Source: Streptomyces syringium (GTDB lineage: Bacteria > Actinomycetota > Actinomycetes > Streptomycetales > Streptomycetaceae). Taken from it: DNA of 64,000 bases. Of the stretch, positions 35,051 to 44,528 are shown piece after piece (the stretch's first letter is position 1; each line of letters begins with the position of its first letter). The notes below the pieces were generated by a model. That model was not told the DNA's origin. It was given only the letters and a program-made list of their open reading frames with translations, and did not search any database. The translations under genes were made by a program, and so were the position numbers. The stretch is taken from positions 6,593,501-6,657,500 of the forward strand of contig NZ_JAGIOH010000001.1 of the NCBI RefSeq assembly GCF_017876625.1, written 5' to 3'.

Positions 35051-37522
35051 ATGAACGACCCGGCCCTCCCCGACGACCCGTCGGCGGGGTACGTACGTGT
35101 CCGGGGTGCCCGGGTGCACAATCTGCGGGGTGTCGACGTGGACATCCCCCGGGACGCCCTCGTCGTCTTCACCGGGGTCTCCGGATCGGGCAAGAGCTCG
35201 CTCGCCTTCGGGACCGTCTACGCCGAGGCCCAGCGGCGGTACTTCGAATCCGTCGCCCCCTACGCGCGGCGGCTGATCCACCAGGTCGGCGCGCCGAAGG
35301 TCGAGGAGATCACCGGGCTGCCGCCCGCCGTCGCGCTCGAGCAGCGCAGGTCGGCGCCGACGTCGCGGTCCTCCGTCGGGACGGTGACCACGCTGTCCAA
35401 CTCGCTGCGGATGCTGTTCTCCCGGGCCGGTACGTACCCCGAAGGGGCCGCGCGGCTCGACTCCGACGCCTTCTCGCCCAACACGGCCGCCGGGGCGTGC
35501 CCCGAGTGCCACGGGCTCGGGCGGGTGCACCGGGTGACGGAGGAGTCGCTGGTGCCGGATCCGTCGCTGTCGATCCGGGACGGGGCGATCGCCGCCTGGC
35601 CGGGTGCGTGGCAGGGCAAGAACCTCCGCGACATCCTGGCCGCGCTCGGCCACGACGTCGACCGGCCGTGGCACGAGCTGCCGCGCGCCGACCGCGAGTG
35701 GATCCTGTTCACCGACGAGCAGCCGGTCGTCACCGTGCACCCCGTACGGGACGCGGAGCGGATCCAACGCCCCTACCAGGGCACGTACATGAGCGCCAAG
35801 CGCTACGTCCTGCACACCTTCGCGGACTCCAAGAGCGCCGCGCTGCGGGCGCGCGCCGAGCGGCACCTGGTGAGCGGGCCGTGCCCGGCGTGCGGCGGGC
35901 GGCGGCTTCGGCCCGAGGCGCTGGCCGTCACCTTCGCCGGACGGGACATCGCCGCGCTGGCGGCGCTGCCCCTGTCGGGGCTCGCGGAGGTGCTGCGACC
36001 GGCCGCCACGGACGACGGCGACCGCGACGGTGTCGCCGCGACGCTCGCCAAGGACCTCGTCGCCCGCATCGAGGTGCTGACCGAACTCGGCCTCGGCTAC
36101 CTCGGCATGGACCGGCCCACCCCCACCCTCTCCGCCGGTGAGCTCCAGCGGCTCCGGCTCGCCACCCAGCTGCGCTCCGGGCTGTTCGGCGTCGTGTACG
36201 TCCTGGACGAGCCGTCGGCGGGGCTGCACCCCGCCGACAGCGCCGCCCTGCTGACCGTCCTGGACCGGCTCAAGGCCGCGGGCAATTCGCTGTTCGTCGT
36301 CGAGCACCACATGGACGTCGTGCGCCGCGCGGACTGGATCGTCGACGTCGGTCCGCAGGCCGGGGAACACGGCGGGCGGGTGCTGCACAGCGGGCCGGTC
36401 GCGGGGCTCGCGGAGGTGGCGGAATCGGCGACCCGGCGGTTCGTCTTCCCGGACGCGCCGCCGCCGGCCCCTCGCGCGGCCCGCACCCCCTCCGGCTCGC
36501 TGCGGCTGCGCGGCGTCACCCGGCACAACCTCCGCGACCTCGACGCCGAGTTCCCCCTCGGGGTCTTCACCGCCGTCACCGGTGTGTCCGGGTCGGGCAA
36601 GTCGACGCTGGTCAGCCAGGTGCTCGCGGAAGTCGTCGGCGCGCACACCGGCACCGAGGAGAAGGACGGTGAGACCGGTGAGCCCAGGGAGCACGGCCCC
36701 GCCGCCGCGGCCGCCGAGGGACTCGCGGCGATCGACCGCCTGGTCCGGGTCGACCAGCGGCCCATCGGCCGCACCCCGCGCTCCAACCTCGCCACCTACA
36801 CGGGCCTGTTCGACGCCGTCCGCAAGGTCTTCGCGGCGACGGACGAGGCCCGCGCCCGCGGATACACCGTCGGCCGCTTCTCCTTCAACGTCGTCGCCGG
36901 GCGCTGCGAGGTCTGCCAGGGCGAGGGCTTCGTCGCCGTCGAACTCCTCTTCCTGCCCGGTACGTACGCGCCCTGCACCGCCTGCCGGGGCGCGCGCTAC
37001 AACCCCGAGACGCTGGAGATCACCTACCGGGGCGCGACCATCGCCGACGTCCTCGACATGACCGTCGAAGCGGCCGCCGGCTTCCTCGCCGACGTGCCGG
37101 CCGCGCTGCGCGGCCTGCGGACGCTCCAGGACGTCGGCCTCGGCTATCTGCGCCTGGGCCAGCCCGCCACCGAGCTGTCCGGCGGGGAGGCGCAGCGCAT
37201 CAAGCTCGCCACCGAACTCCAGCGCACCCACCGCGGACACACCCTCTACCTCCTGGACGAGCCCACCACCGGACTGCACCCCGCCGACACCGAACTGCTG
37301 CTGCGGCAGCTGCACGGACTGGTCGACGCCGGCAACACGGTGGTGGTCGTCGAGCACGACATGGCCGTGGCCGCGGGCGCCGACCACGTCATCGACCTCG
37401 GGCCCGGCGGCGGGGCCGAGGGCGGCCGGATCGTCGCCGCCGGAACCCCACGGGACGTGGCGGGCGCCGCCGGCAGCGTCACCGCGCCCTACCTCGCCGA
37501 AGCGCTGCGGGGAGGCGGCTGA
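35051..37522 (+). CDS. UvrA-like ABC protein (excinuclease A paralogue)
   Basis: 823 aa, shorter than housekeeping UvrA (about 950-1,000 aa). Two ABC modules: Walker A GVSGSGKSSLAF with CPECHGLG and CPACGGRR zinc motifs, then Walker A GVSGSGKSTL with CEVCQGEGF and CTACRGARY, signatures LSAGELQR and LSGGEAQRIKL. The small size, from loss of much of the UvrB-binding/insertion region, fits class-II UvrA2/DrrC-type proteins linked to drug tolerance. ATG 35051 was chosen because GGAG lies 9 nt upstream; ATG 35042 has no spacing. TATAGT at 34999-35004 is a possible -10. Not part of the upstream operon, as a terminator intervenes. Confidence 0.88.
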   Translation: MNDPALPDDPSAGYVRVRGARVHNLRGVDVDIPRDALVVFTGVSGSGKSSLAFGTVYAEAQRRYFESVAPYARRLIHQVGAPKVEEITGLPPAVALEQRRSAPTSRSSVGTVTTLSNSLRMLFSRAGTYPEGAARLDSDAFSPNTAAGACPECHGLGRVHRVTEESLVPDPSLSIRDGAIAAWPGAWQGKNLRDILAALGHDVDRPWHELPRADREWILFTDEQPVVTVHPVRDAERIQRPYQGTYMSAKRYVLHTFADSKSAALRARAERHLVSGPCPACGGRRLRPEALAVTFAGRDIAALAALPLSGLAEVLRPAATDDGDRDGVAATLAKDLVARIEVLTELGLGYLGMDRPTPTLSAGELQRLRLATQLRSGLFGVVYVLDEPSAGLHPADSAALLTVLDRLKAAGNSLFVVEHHMDVVRRADWIVDVGPQAGEHGGRVLHSGPVAGLAEVAESATRRFVFPDAPPPAPRAARTPSGSLRLRGVTRHNLRDLDAEFPLGVFTAVTGVSGSGKSTLVSQVLAEVVGAHTGTEEKDGETGEPREHGPAAAAAEGLAAIDRLVRVDQRPIGRTPRSNLATYTGLFDAVRKVFAATDEARARGYTVGRFSFNVVAGRCEVCQGEGFVAVELLFLPGTYAPCTACRGARYNPETLEITYRGATIADVLDMTVEAAAGFLADVPAALRGLRTLQDVGLGYLRLGQPATELSGGEAQRIKLATELQRTHRGHTLYLLDEPTTGLHPADTELLLRQLHGLVDAGNTVVVVEHDMAVAAGADHVIDLGPGGGAEGGRIVAAGTPRDVAGAAGSVTAPYLAEALRGGG

Positions 37523-37625
37523 GCGGCCCCGGACCCGGTGGCACGCACTCTGGAGCACCGCACCCCGGCCCGCTACGCTTTTGGTCAAGCGTTCGACCGC
37601 ACGCGAGGCGTCGGAACGGAGCACC

Positions 37626-38810
37626 ATGGCGCACGCTCTGATCATCGGCGGGGGCATCGCCGGACCCGTGGCCGCGATGGCCCTGCGGAAAGCCGGCTTC
37701 GACGCGACCGTCCACGAGGCGTATCCCACCGGCGCCGACCATCTCGGGTCGTTCCTCATCCTGTTCGCCAACGGACTGGCCGCGCTGCGCAGCATCGGCG
37801 CCGACGCTCCCGTGCGCGCGCACTCCTTCCCCGCCGAGACGGCCGAGTTCCTCTCCGACACCGGCGTGCCGCTCGGCGCCCGGCCCCTCGCAGGCACGGC
37901 GGAGCCGGCCCTGAGCCCCCGCACCCTCCAGCGCGCCGCCCTCTACCGCGCCCTGCGCGACGAGGCCGTCCGCCGCGGCATCCGCGTCGAGTACGGCAAA
38001 CGCCTCGTCGACGCCACGACCACCCCGGGCGGCCGGGTCGTGGCGTTCTTCGCGGACGGCACCCGCGCCGAGGGCGATCTGCTCATCGGCGCCGACGGCA
38101 TCCACTCCCGCACCCGCACCCTCCTCGACCCCGCCGCGCCGCCGCCGCGCCACACCGGCCAGCTCACCGTCTGCGGCCGCACCCGGGACACCGCCGACCC
38201 CGCCCCGCCGCACACCTACCGCATGATCTACGGACGGCAGGGGTTCTTCGGCTGCACCACCGCACCGGACGGCACGACGTACTGGTTCGCGAACATCCCC
38301 GGCGCCGAGCTGCCCGCCGACGGCCTCGCCGCCGGCCCGGACCACTGGCGCCGCCGCGTCGTCGAGACCTTCGCCGCCGACCGCACGCCCGCCGCCGCCA
38401 TCGCCGCGGCCACCGGCGACGCCATCGTCGGCATGAACGCCTACGACATCCCCACCACCCCCGTCTGGCACGGCCGGAGTGCCGTCCTCATAGGGGACGC
38501 CGTCCACGCCACCGCGCCCAACGCCGCGCAGGGCGCCTCCCTGGCCATCGAGGACGCCGTCGTCCTCGCCCGCTGCCTGCGCGACCTCCCCGACGCGCGG
38601 CGGGCCTTCGCCGCCTACGAGCGGCTGCGCCGCGAGCGCGTCGAGCGGGCCGTCGCGCTCAGTGCCGAGATGGCGGGCCGGCTGTCGCCCACCTTCGAGG
38701 AGCGGCGGGCGCGTGACGCCGAGGTGGCCCGCCAGGTCGCGGAGAAAAGGGACGGCAGCGCCGACTGGCTCACCGGCTACCGCGTCGACTGGGCGGTGCC
38801 CGTGCGCTGA
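37626..38810 (+). CDS. FAD-dependent monooxygenase (PHBH fold)
   Basis: 394 aa. ALIIGGGIAGPVAAMALRKA binds FAD; DLLIGADGIHSRTR is the DG motif; LIGDAVHATAPNAAQGASLA is the GD motif. It should hydroxylate a small aromatic or lactone-type substrate, using NAD(P)H. ATG 37626 has CGGAACGGAG upstream. The C-terminal 30 residues are charged and end in GYRVDWAVPVR. Monocistronic or co-transcribed with the glycosylase 35 bp downstream. Substrate unknown. Confidence 0.88.
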   Translation: MAHALIIGGGIAGPVAAMALRKAGFDATVHEAYPTGADHLGSFLILFANGLAALRSIGADAPVRAHSFPAETAEFLSDTGVPLGARPLAGTAEPALSPRTLQRAALYRALRDEAVRRGIRVEYGKRLVDATTTPGGRVVAFFADGTRAEGDLLIGADGIHSRTRTLLDPAAPPPRHTGQLTVCGRTRDTADPAPPHTYRMIYGRQGFFGCTTAPDGTTYWFANIPGAELPADGLAAGPDHWRRRVVETFAADRTPAAAIAAATGDAIVGMNAYDIPTTPVWHGRSAVLIGDAVHATAPNAAQGASLAIEDAVVLARCLRDLPDARRAFAAYERLRRERVERAVALSAEMAGRLSPTFEERRARDAEVARQVAEKRDGSADWLTGYRVDWAVPVR

Positions 38811-38845
38811 CTTGCCGCCCCGGCCCGCTGCGGCAGACTGGAAGC

Positions 38846-39712
38846 ATGCCGGAGCTGCCCGAGGTCGAAGCGCTGGCCGGCTTCCTCACCGAGCACCTCG
38901 TCGGCCGGACGGTCGAGCGGGTGCTGCCGCTGACGGTCAGCGTGCTGAAGACGTACGACCCGCCGCTGACCGATGTCGAGGGCCGCACGGTCGTCGGGGT
39001 GCGCCGGCACGGCAAGTTCCTCGATCTGGTCACCGACGGCCCCCACCTCGTCCTCCACCTCGCCCGCGCGGGCTGGCTGCGCTGGCGGGACCCGCTGCCG
39101 GACGCCCCGCCCCGGCCCGGCAAGGGGCCGCTGGCCCTCCGGGTGCGCCTCGCGGGGCCCGGCGGGGACGGCTTCGACCTCACCGAGGCCGGCACCCAGA
39201 AGCGGCTCGCCGTGTACTGCGTCCGCGACGTCTCGGAGGTGCCGGGCATCGCCCGGCTCGGCCCCGACCCGCTGGCACCGGAGTTCACCCTGGAGGTGTT
39301 CGCGGGGCTGCTGCGCGAGGAGCGCCGGCAGCTCAAGGGCGTCCTGCGGGACCAGAGCGTGATCGCCGGCATCGGCAACGCCTACTCCGACGAGATCCTG
39401 CACGCCGCGCGCATGTCCCCCTTCAAACTCGCCGCGAGCCTCACGGAGGAGGAGACCTCGGCGCTCTACGCGGCCCTCGGCGCCACCCTGCGCGACGCGC
39501 TGGAGCGCTCGCGCGGGCACGCCGCCGGGGAGCTGAAGGCGGAGAAGAAGAGCGGGCTGCGGGTGCACGGCAGGACCGGGCAGCCGTGCCCGGTCTGCGG
39601 TGACACGATCCGGGAGGTGTCCTATCGTGACTCCTCCCTCCAGTACTGCCCCACCTGCCAGACGGGCGGGAAGCCTCTCGCGGACCGGAGGCTTTCCCGC
39701 CTGCTGAAATAG
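38846..39712 (+). CDS. Fpg/Nei-family DNA glycosylase-AP lyase
   Basis: 288 aa. The N-terminus after Met removal is PELPEVEAL with catalytic Pro and Glu; Lys in RRHGKFLDL is the conserved Fpg lysine; the H2TH region is VIAGIGNAYSDEILHAARMSP; the C-terminal zinc finger is CPVCGD...CPTCQTG. It removes oxidized bases such as 8-oxoG and nicks the strand. The long beta-F loop (PGKGPLALRVRLAGPGG) and divergence in the middle suggest a second Fpg-like paralogue rather than the housekeeping MutM. Confidence 0.9.
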   Translation: MPELPEVEALAGFLTEHLVGRTVERVLPLTVSVLKTYDPPLTDVEGRTVVGVRRHGKFLDLVTDGPHLVLHLARAGWLRWRDPLPDAPPRPGKGPLALRVRLAGPGGDGFDLTEAGTQKRLAVYCVRDVSEVPGIARLGPDPLAPEFTLEVFAGLLREERRQLKGVLRDQSVIAGIGNAYSDEILHAARMSPFKLAASLTEEETSALYAALGATLRDALERSRGHAAGELKAEKKSGLRVHGRTGQPCPVCGDTIREVSYRDSSLQYCPTCQTGGKPLADRRLSRLLK

Positions 39713-39734
39713 GGCTCCGCGGGAAGAGGGCGCG

Positions 39735-41177
39735 TCAGTCCCGGCGGCCGGCCGCCCGCTCCGCCTTGGCCAGCTCCGAATTGCGGTAGGAGTACGCGAA
39801 GTACACCACCAGCCCGACGGCGAACCACATCGCGAACCGCACCCAGGTCTGCCAGGCCAGATAGGTGATCAGCCAGATCGACGCGGCGACCCCGACCGCC
39901 GGGACGAAGGGCACCCACGGGCAGCGGAAGCTGCGCGGCAGGTCCGGCCGCTTGTAGCGCAGCACGATGACGGCGGTGCACACCACCGCGAAGGCCAGCA
40001 GAATGCCGATGTTGGTGAGCTCCGCCGCCTCGCCGATCGGTACGAAGCCCGCGATCGCCGCCGACGCGACACCGACGATCCAGGTCACCCGCGTCGGCAC
40101 GTGCCGGGTCGGATGTGTCTTCGCGAACCACTTCGGCAGCAGCCCGTCACGGCTCATCGCGTACCACACGCGGGTCACCCCGAGCATGAAGGTGAACATC
40201 ACCGTCAGGATGCCGATGATCGCGCCGACCGCGATGACGTCCGCGATGCCGGTCAGCCCCACCGACTTGAACGCGGTGGAGAAGCCGCTCTCCTTGTCGA
40301 TCTCGTTGAAGGGCTGCATGCCGGTGAGCACCAGGCACGCCAGGACGTAGAGGACCATCGACACCGCGAGCGAGTACATGATCGCCTTCGGCATGTGCCG
40401 CTGCGCGTCCTTCGACTCCTCGGCCGCCGTGGACATCGCGTCGTACCCGAACACCGCGAAGAAGACCGTGGCGGCTCCTGTGAACGCGCCGCTGATGCCG
40501 AAGGGGAAGAACGGCGTGTAGTTGTCGGACTTGACGTGGAAGAAGCCCACCACGACGACCAGCAGCACCACCAGGATCTTCAGCCCCACGACCACGGTCT
40601 CGAAGCGGGCCGCGTTCTTGATGCCCATGGTCAGCAGATAGGCGATCAGCAGGCACAGCACCGCCGCGAACAGGTCCACCCGGTGCCCGTCCCCGGTGCC
40701 CGGGGCGCCCAGCATCCACGCGGGCAGCTCCGCGTTCATCTCCCCGAGCAGGAAGTTGATGTATCCGGAGATGCCGATCGCCACAACCGCGACGATCGCC
40801 GTGTACTCCAGCAGCAGGTCCCAGCCGATGAACCAGCCGCCGATCTCGCCCAGCACCACGTAGCCGTAGGTGTAGGCGGACCCGGCGCGCGGGATCAGGC
40901 CCGCGAACTCCGCGTAGGAGAACGCGGCGGCCGCGCTCGCCACGCCCGCGATCAGGAAGGAGATGAGCACGGCCGGGCCCGCCGTGCCGTTCGCGACGGT
41001 GCCCGCCAGGCTGAAGATGCCGGCGCCGATGATGCCGCCCACGCCGATCGCCGTGAGCTGCCACAGGCCCAGCGTCCGGGTCAGCTGTTGGGAGGGCCCA
41101 CCGCCCTCGGCCGTCTCCGCCTCCTCGATGTGCTCGATCGGTTTGCGGCGCAGTACGCCTTGCCGGAGCCCGGCCAT
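39735..41177 (-). CDS. APC-family cationic amino acid permease
   Basis: 480 aa, 12 or so membrane helices. LGLWQLTAIGVGGIIGAGIF is the classic N-terminal APC motif; FFAVFGYDAMSTAAEESKD is the FxGxDxxxxxxEE pattern of cationic amino acid transporters (CAT/YfnA). ATG 41177 has GAGAGGAC 6 nt upstream; the longer frame to 41270 overlaps the GH92 stop region and is not needed. Convergent with the glycosylase gene only 22 bp away. Confidence 0.9.
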   Translation of the reverse strand: MAGLRQGVLRRKPIEHIEEAETAEGGGPSQQLTRTLGLWQLTAIGVGGIIGAGIFSLAGTVANGTAGPAVLISFLIAGVASAAAAFSYAEFAGLIPRAGSAYTYGYVVLGEIGGWFIGWDLLLEYTAIVAVVAIGISGYINFLLGEMNAELPAWMLGAPGTGDGHRVDLFAAVLCLLIAYLLTMGIKNAARFETVVVGLKILVVLLVVVVGFFHVKSDNYTPFFPFGISGAFTGAATVFFAVFGYDAMSTAAEESKDAQRHMPKAIMYSLAVSMVLYVLACLVLTGMQPFNEIDKESGFSTAFKSVGLTGIADVIAVGAIIGILTVMFTFMLGVTRVWYAMSRDGLLPKWFAKTHPTRHVPTRVTWIVGVASAAIAGFVPIGEAAELTNIGILLAFAVVCTAVIVLRYKRPDLPRSFRCPWVPFVPAVGVAASIWLITYLAWQTWVRFAMWFAVGLVVYFAYSYRNSELAKAERAAGRRD

Positions 41178-41266
41178 CTCGTGTCCTCTCGTCGACGCTG
41201 ACGGCCGGTCATCATGGCCGAGCGGGGGCGGCGAAGGAAGGTGCCGCCCCGCGCCCGGCCGAGGGT

Positions 41267-43603
41267 TCATCCGATGGCGGGCGCCGCGGAGCTGCGCGCC
41301 GTGCCCCAGCGGGAGGGGCTGGGCCCCACCCGGAAGTCCAGCCGCCGGCCCTGGCGGAGCTCCGCGGTCGACAGATACGTACGGTCGAGCTGCTTGCCGT
41401 CCAGGTGCGCGGACCGGATGTACCGGTCGGTGCCCGAGGTGCCCGGCGCGGTGACCGCGAAGCCGCCCCTCGGGTACCAGCGCCGGTCCAGCCGCAGGTC
41501 CACGCGGTCGAAGACCGGGGTGCTCAGCCCCCAGACGTCACCGCCCGGCTGCACCGGGTACACCCCGATGGCGGAGAGCACCATCCACGACGACATCGTG
41601 CCGAGGTCGTCGTTGCCCGTCATCCCGGTCGGCGTATCGGTGAAGAGCGTCAGCGCGGCGTGCACCACGTCCGTCGTCTTCCACGGCTTGCCGGTGGAGA
41701 GATAGGTGTACGGGGCGATGAGGTCCGGCTCGTTCTGCGGGTTGTACTTGTCGGCGTTGTAGTAGGCGTAGGGGCCGTTGACCCACACCTCGCGCGCGGT
41801 CCGTGCCGGGTCGGCGAGCAGCTTGTCGTACGCGAAGAACGCGTCCAGCCGCTTGTCCGCCGCCTCCTTGCCGCCGATCAGCTCCACCATGCCCGGCACG
41901 TCGTGCGGCACGAGCCACTGGTACTGCCAGGCCGTGCCCTCGTGGAAGCCGGGGCTCTTCGCCGGGTCGGCGGCCCCGGTGAACGCGCCGCTCGCGTCCC
42001 GGGGGCGGAAGAAGCCGGTGGCCTTGTCGTGCAGCTTCCGGTAGTTCAGGGACCGGGCCGCGTACCGCTCGGCGTCCTCCCGGTGGCCGAGGCCCCGGGC
42101 CATCTTCGCGAGCACGGCGTCGGAGAGCGCGTACTCCAAGGTGGCCGACGCGGCCTGCCGGTAGTCGGAGTCGCCGGGCTTGCGCTCGGGCGCGTCGGGC
42201 CGGAAGGGGACGAAACCGTCCCGGAGGTACTCGGCGTTGCCCTCCCGGCCCACCTGCATGGACTCCGCCGGCGGCACCCCGTCGGCGTTCTTGCGCAGCG
42301 CCCGGTAGACCTCCTCCTCGTGGCCCCTCAGCAGCCCGTGCTGATAGGCGTTGGTGAGGTAGGGCGTCACGGGGTCACCGGTCATGATGTTCGTCTCGAC
42401 CGTGGCGTACCCCCATTTGGGCAGCCAGCCGCTCTCGGTGTCGATCCGCAGCACCGACAGCGCCATGTCCCGCGCCTCGCCCGGCGCGAGCAGCGCCAGC
42501 AGCTGCGCCTGGGTGCGGTAGGTGTCCCACAGGGACCAGTTCTGGTAGTAGGTGAAGCCCTCGGCGCGGTGCGTGCGCTGGTCCCAGCCCACGTAGCGGC
42601 CGTCGGCGTCGCTGCCGATGTTGGGGGTGAGGAAGGAGCGGTAGAGCGAGGAGTAGAAGGCGCGCCGCAGCGCCTTCCCGCCGCCCACGGCCCGTACCGA
42701 ACCCAGCCGCTTCTCCCAGGCGGAGCGCGCGGCCTCGGCCGTACGGTCGAAGCCGCCCGGCTGCGCCCGGAGGTTGCCCGCCGCGCCCGCCGCGTCGACG
42801 TAGCTGATGGCGGTGGTGGCCTCGACGGTCCGGTCGGCGGTGGTGTCGAAGCGGACCCAGGCGCCGTTGCGGCCGGTGGAGGTGGAGTGCTTGGACCGGT
42901 CGGTGACCGTCCCGCCGTTCCAGGTGCCGTAGGCGGTGAAGGGGCGGTCGAAACGGGTGAGGGTGTGGAGGGTGTACGGGCGGGTGTCCCGGCAGAAGCC
43001 CCGGCCGGTGATGGTGGTGCGGACGGTACGGGAGTCCAGGATCTCGACGGTGGTGGAGACCGTCTTGTGGATCGACTGTCCGGCGTTCAGCAGGACATTG
43101 GCCTTGTCCGTCGCGGGGAAGGTGTAGCGCTGGTGACCGGTGCGGACACCCGCCGTCAGCTCGGCGGTGATGCCGGTCCCCAGAGCGACCCGGTAGTAGC
43201 CGGGGTGCGCCTTCTCGTCCGCGTGGTCGAATTTCGCGGCGTAGCGCCCGTAGTCGGTCTCCGTCACCTCACCCGTGGTGGGCAGGACCGGCAGATCGCC
43301 GCCGAGGTTGCAGCCGACCCCGGACAGGTGCACGGAGCTGAAGCCGCGGATGTGGTCGTCCTTGTAGTCGTAGCCGAAGTTGCGCCTGGTGTCGGGGGAG
43401 AGCTGCACCATGCCGAACGGCACCGAGGCGCCGGGGAAGGTGTTGCCCGCGTTCTGCGTGCCGATGAACGGGTTCACCAGATCGGTGAGGGGCTCGGCCC
43501 TGGGGGCCGCCGGTGCGGATACGAGTGCGGTACCGCCCAGCATCGCCGCGAGGGCGAGCGCGACCGTCAGGATGCGCGGCCGCGGGCGTTCGGTCCATCT
43601 CAT
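41267..43603 (-). CDS. Secreted GH92 alpha-mannosidase
   Basis: 778 aa. Signal peptide ILTVALALAAMLGGTALVSA. The mature part opens LTDLVNPFIGTQNAGNTFPG, the well-known N-terminal motif of family GH92. Catalytic-domain motifs include WSLWDTYRTQAQLLALL, GYATVETNIMTGDP and TGNDDLGTMSSWMVLSA, the last holding conserved acidic residues that bind Ca2+ and act in catalysis. GH92 enzymes are Ca2+-dependent inverting exo-alpha-mannosidases, mostly alpha-1,2. ATG 43603 has TGAGGGAC upstream. A LacI-type palindrome lies 26 bp upstream. Confidence 0.95.
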   Translation of the reverse strand: MRWTERPRPRILTVALALAAMLGGTALVSAPAAPRAEPLTDLVNPFIGTQNAGNTFPGASVPFGMVQLSPDTRRNFGYDYKDDHIRGFSSVHLSGVGCNLGGDLPVLPTTGEVTETDYGRYAAKFDHADEKAHPGYYRVALGTGITAELTAGVRTGHQRYTFPATDKANVLLNAGQSIHKTVSTTVEILDSRTVRTTITGRGFCRDTRPYTLHTLTRFDRPFTAYGTWNGGTVTDRSKHSTSTGRNGAWVRFDTTADRTVEATTAISYVDAAGAAGNLRAQPGGFDRTAEAARSAWEKRLGSVRAVGGGKALRRAFYSSLYRSFLTPNIGSDADGRYVGWDQRTHRAEGFTYYQNWSLWDTYRTQAQLLALLAPGEARDMALSVLRIDTESGWLPKWGYATVETNIMTGDPVTPYLTNAYQHGLLRGHEEEVYRALRKNADGVPPAESMQVGREGNAEYLRDGFVPFRPDAPERKPGDSDYRQAASATLEYALSDAVLAKMARGLGHREDAERYAARSLNYRKLHDKATGFFRPRDASGAFTGAADPAKSPGFHEGTAWQYQWLVPHDVPGMVELIGGKEAADKRLDAFFAYDKLLADPARTAREVWVNGPYAYYNADKYNPQNEPDLIAPYTYLSTGKPWKTTDVVHAALTLFTDTPTGMTGNDDLGTMSSWMVLSAIGVYPVQPGGDVWGLSTPVFDRVDLRLDRRWYPRGGFAVTAPGTSGTDRYIRSAHLDGKQLDRTYLSTAELRQGRRLDFRVGPSPSRWGTARSSAAPAIG

Positions 43604-43628
43604 CGTCCACGTCCCTCACATGTTCCGA

Positions 43629-43642
43629 TGACATCGTTGTCA
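43629..43642. promoter_or_regulatory. LacI-type operator upstream of the GH92 gene
   Basis: TGACATCGTTGTCA differs by one base from the perfect palindrome TGACAACGTTGTCA with the central CG typical of LacI-family sites. Position 26 bp before the start codon suits repression of the mannosidase by a sugar-responsive regulator encoded elsewhere. Confidence 0.6.
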
Positions 43643-43835
43643 GGTCGAGGCTCCTGTGGGGCGGGAAGCCTGTCAAGGATGCGTCGCATGGTGGGCGTGG
43701 TGTCCGGCCACCTCCTCGTGCGGCCCGCAGCGGCGGTTGACCACCTGTCACCCCGCCGTCGGCCTCCCGGCCGCCTTCTGATACCTATGGGCGCCCCGGC
43801 CGCCGCACGACCGACTGAGGAAGGCGCACCCGCCC

Positions 43836-44528
43836 ATGCACCTCGGCGACCTCGCCGCCGTAGGGCCGTTCTTCGCCCTGCGTACCGACGCCGGCCCCGC
43901 CGGCCCGCCCGGAGACGGCTATCTGCCCCTCGCCGAACCGGCGGTACGGGCCCGGGTGGCGACCGTCGCCGAGCGGCTCGGCACGACGGACCGCCGGGTG
44001 GCCGCGTCCATCGCCTTCCAGGGCATCGCCGGACGGCTGCTCTCGATCGCCCTCGGCTCCGCCGTGCTCACCGGAGGCGTCCCCGACCTCACGGGCCCGA
44101 CGCTGTGGTGGCACCCCGCCCGGACCGCCCCCGACGACCTCTGGCTGCCCCGCCCGGCCGCCCTGCCACCCGGCACGGACCCGGCGCCGCTGATCGCCAC
44201 GAGCGTCCTGCACGACCGGCTGACCGCCCTGCACCACCTCACCCGCGCGGTTGTCCCGGTCTCCGGGCGGCTGCTGTGGGGCAACGCGGCCTCCTCCCTC
44301 GCCGGCTCCCTGCGCGTCCTGCACACCTGGTGTCTGGAACAGGGCCGGCCCGAGGACGCGGCGCGGGCCGTCACCGTCACCCGGGCCCTCTTCGAGGACC
44401 CGCTGCTGCGCGGCACCGGCACGCTCACCACCCGCGGCGGGCCGTCCTTCCGGCGCCGCAGCTGCTGTCTGTACTACCGGGTGCCCTCCGGCGGCATGTG
44501 CGGCGACTGCGTGCTGCGCACCCGCTGA
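43836..44528 (+). CDS. FhuF-like [2Fe-2S] ferric-siderophore reductase
   Basis: 230 aa. The C-terminus has CCLYYRVPSGGMCGDC, the CC-x10-C-x2-C cluster that binds [2Fe-2S] in FhuF-type ferric siderophore reductases. The rest is alpha-helical with SIAFQGIAGRLLSIALGSAV and WGNAASSLAGSLRVL, both family-like. It probably reduces Fe3+-siderophore in the cytoplasm to free iron. ATG 43836 has GAGGAAGG upstream. Its 3' end overlaps the convergent PAS-LuxR gene by 55 bp, and that overlap covers the cluster cysteines. Confidence 0.87.
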   Translation: MHLGDLAAVGPFFALRTDAGPAGPPGDGYLPLAEPAVRARVATVAERLGTTDRRVAASIAFQGIAGRLLSIALGSAVLTGGVPDLTGPTLWWHPARTAPDDLWLPRPAALPPGTDPAPLIATSVLHDRLTALHHLTRAVVPVSGRLLWGNAASSLAGSLRVLHTWCLEQGRPEDAARAVTVTRALFEDPLLRGTGTLTTRGGPSFRRRSCCLYYRVPSGGMCGDCVLRTR

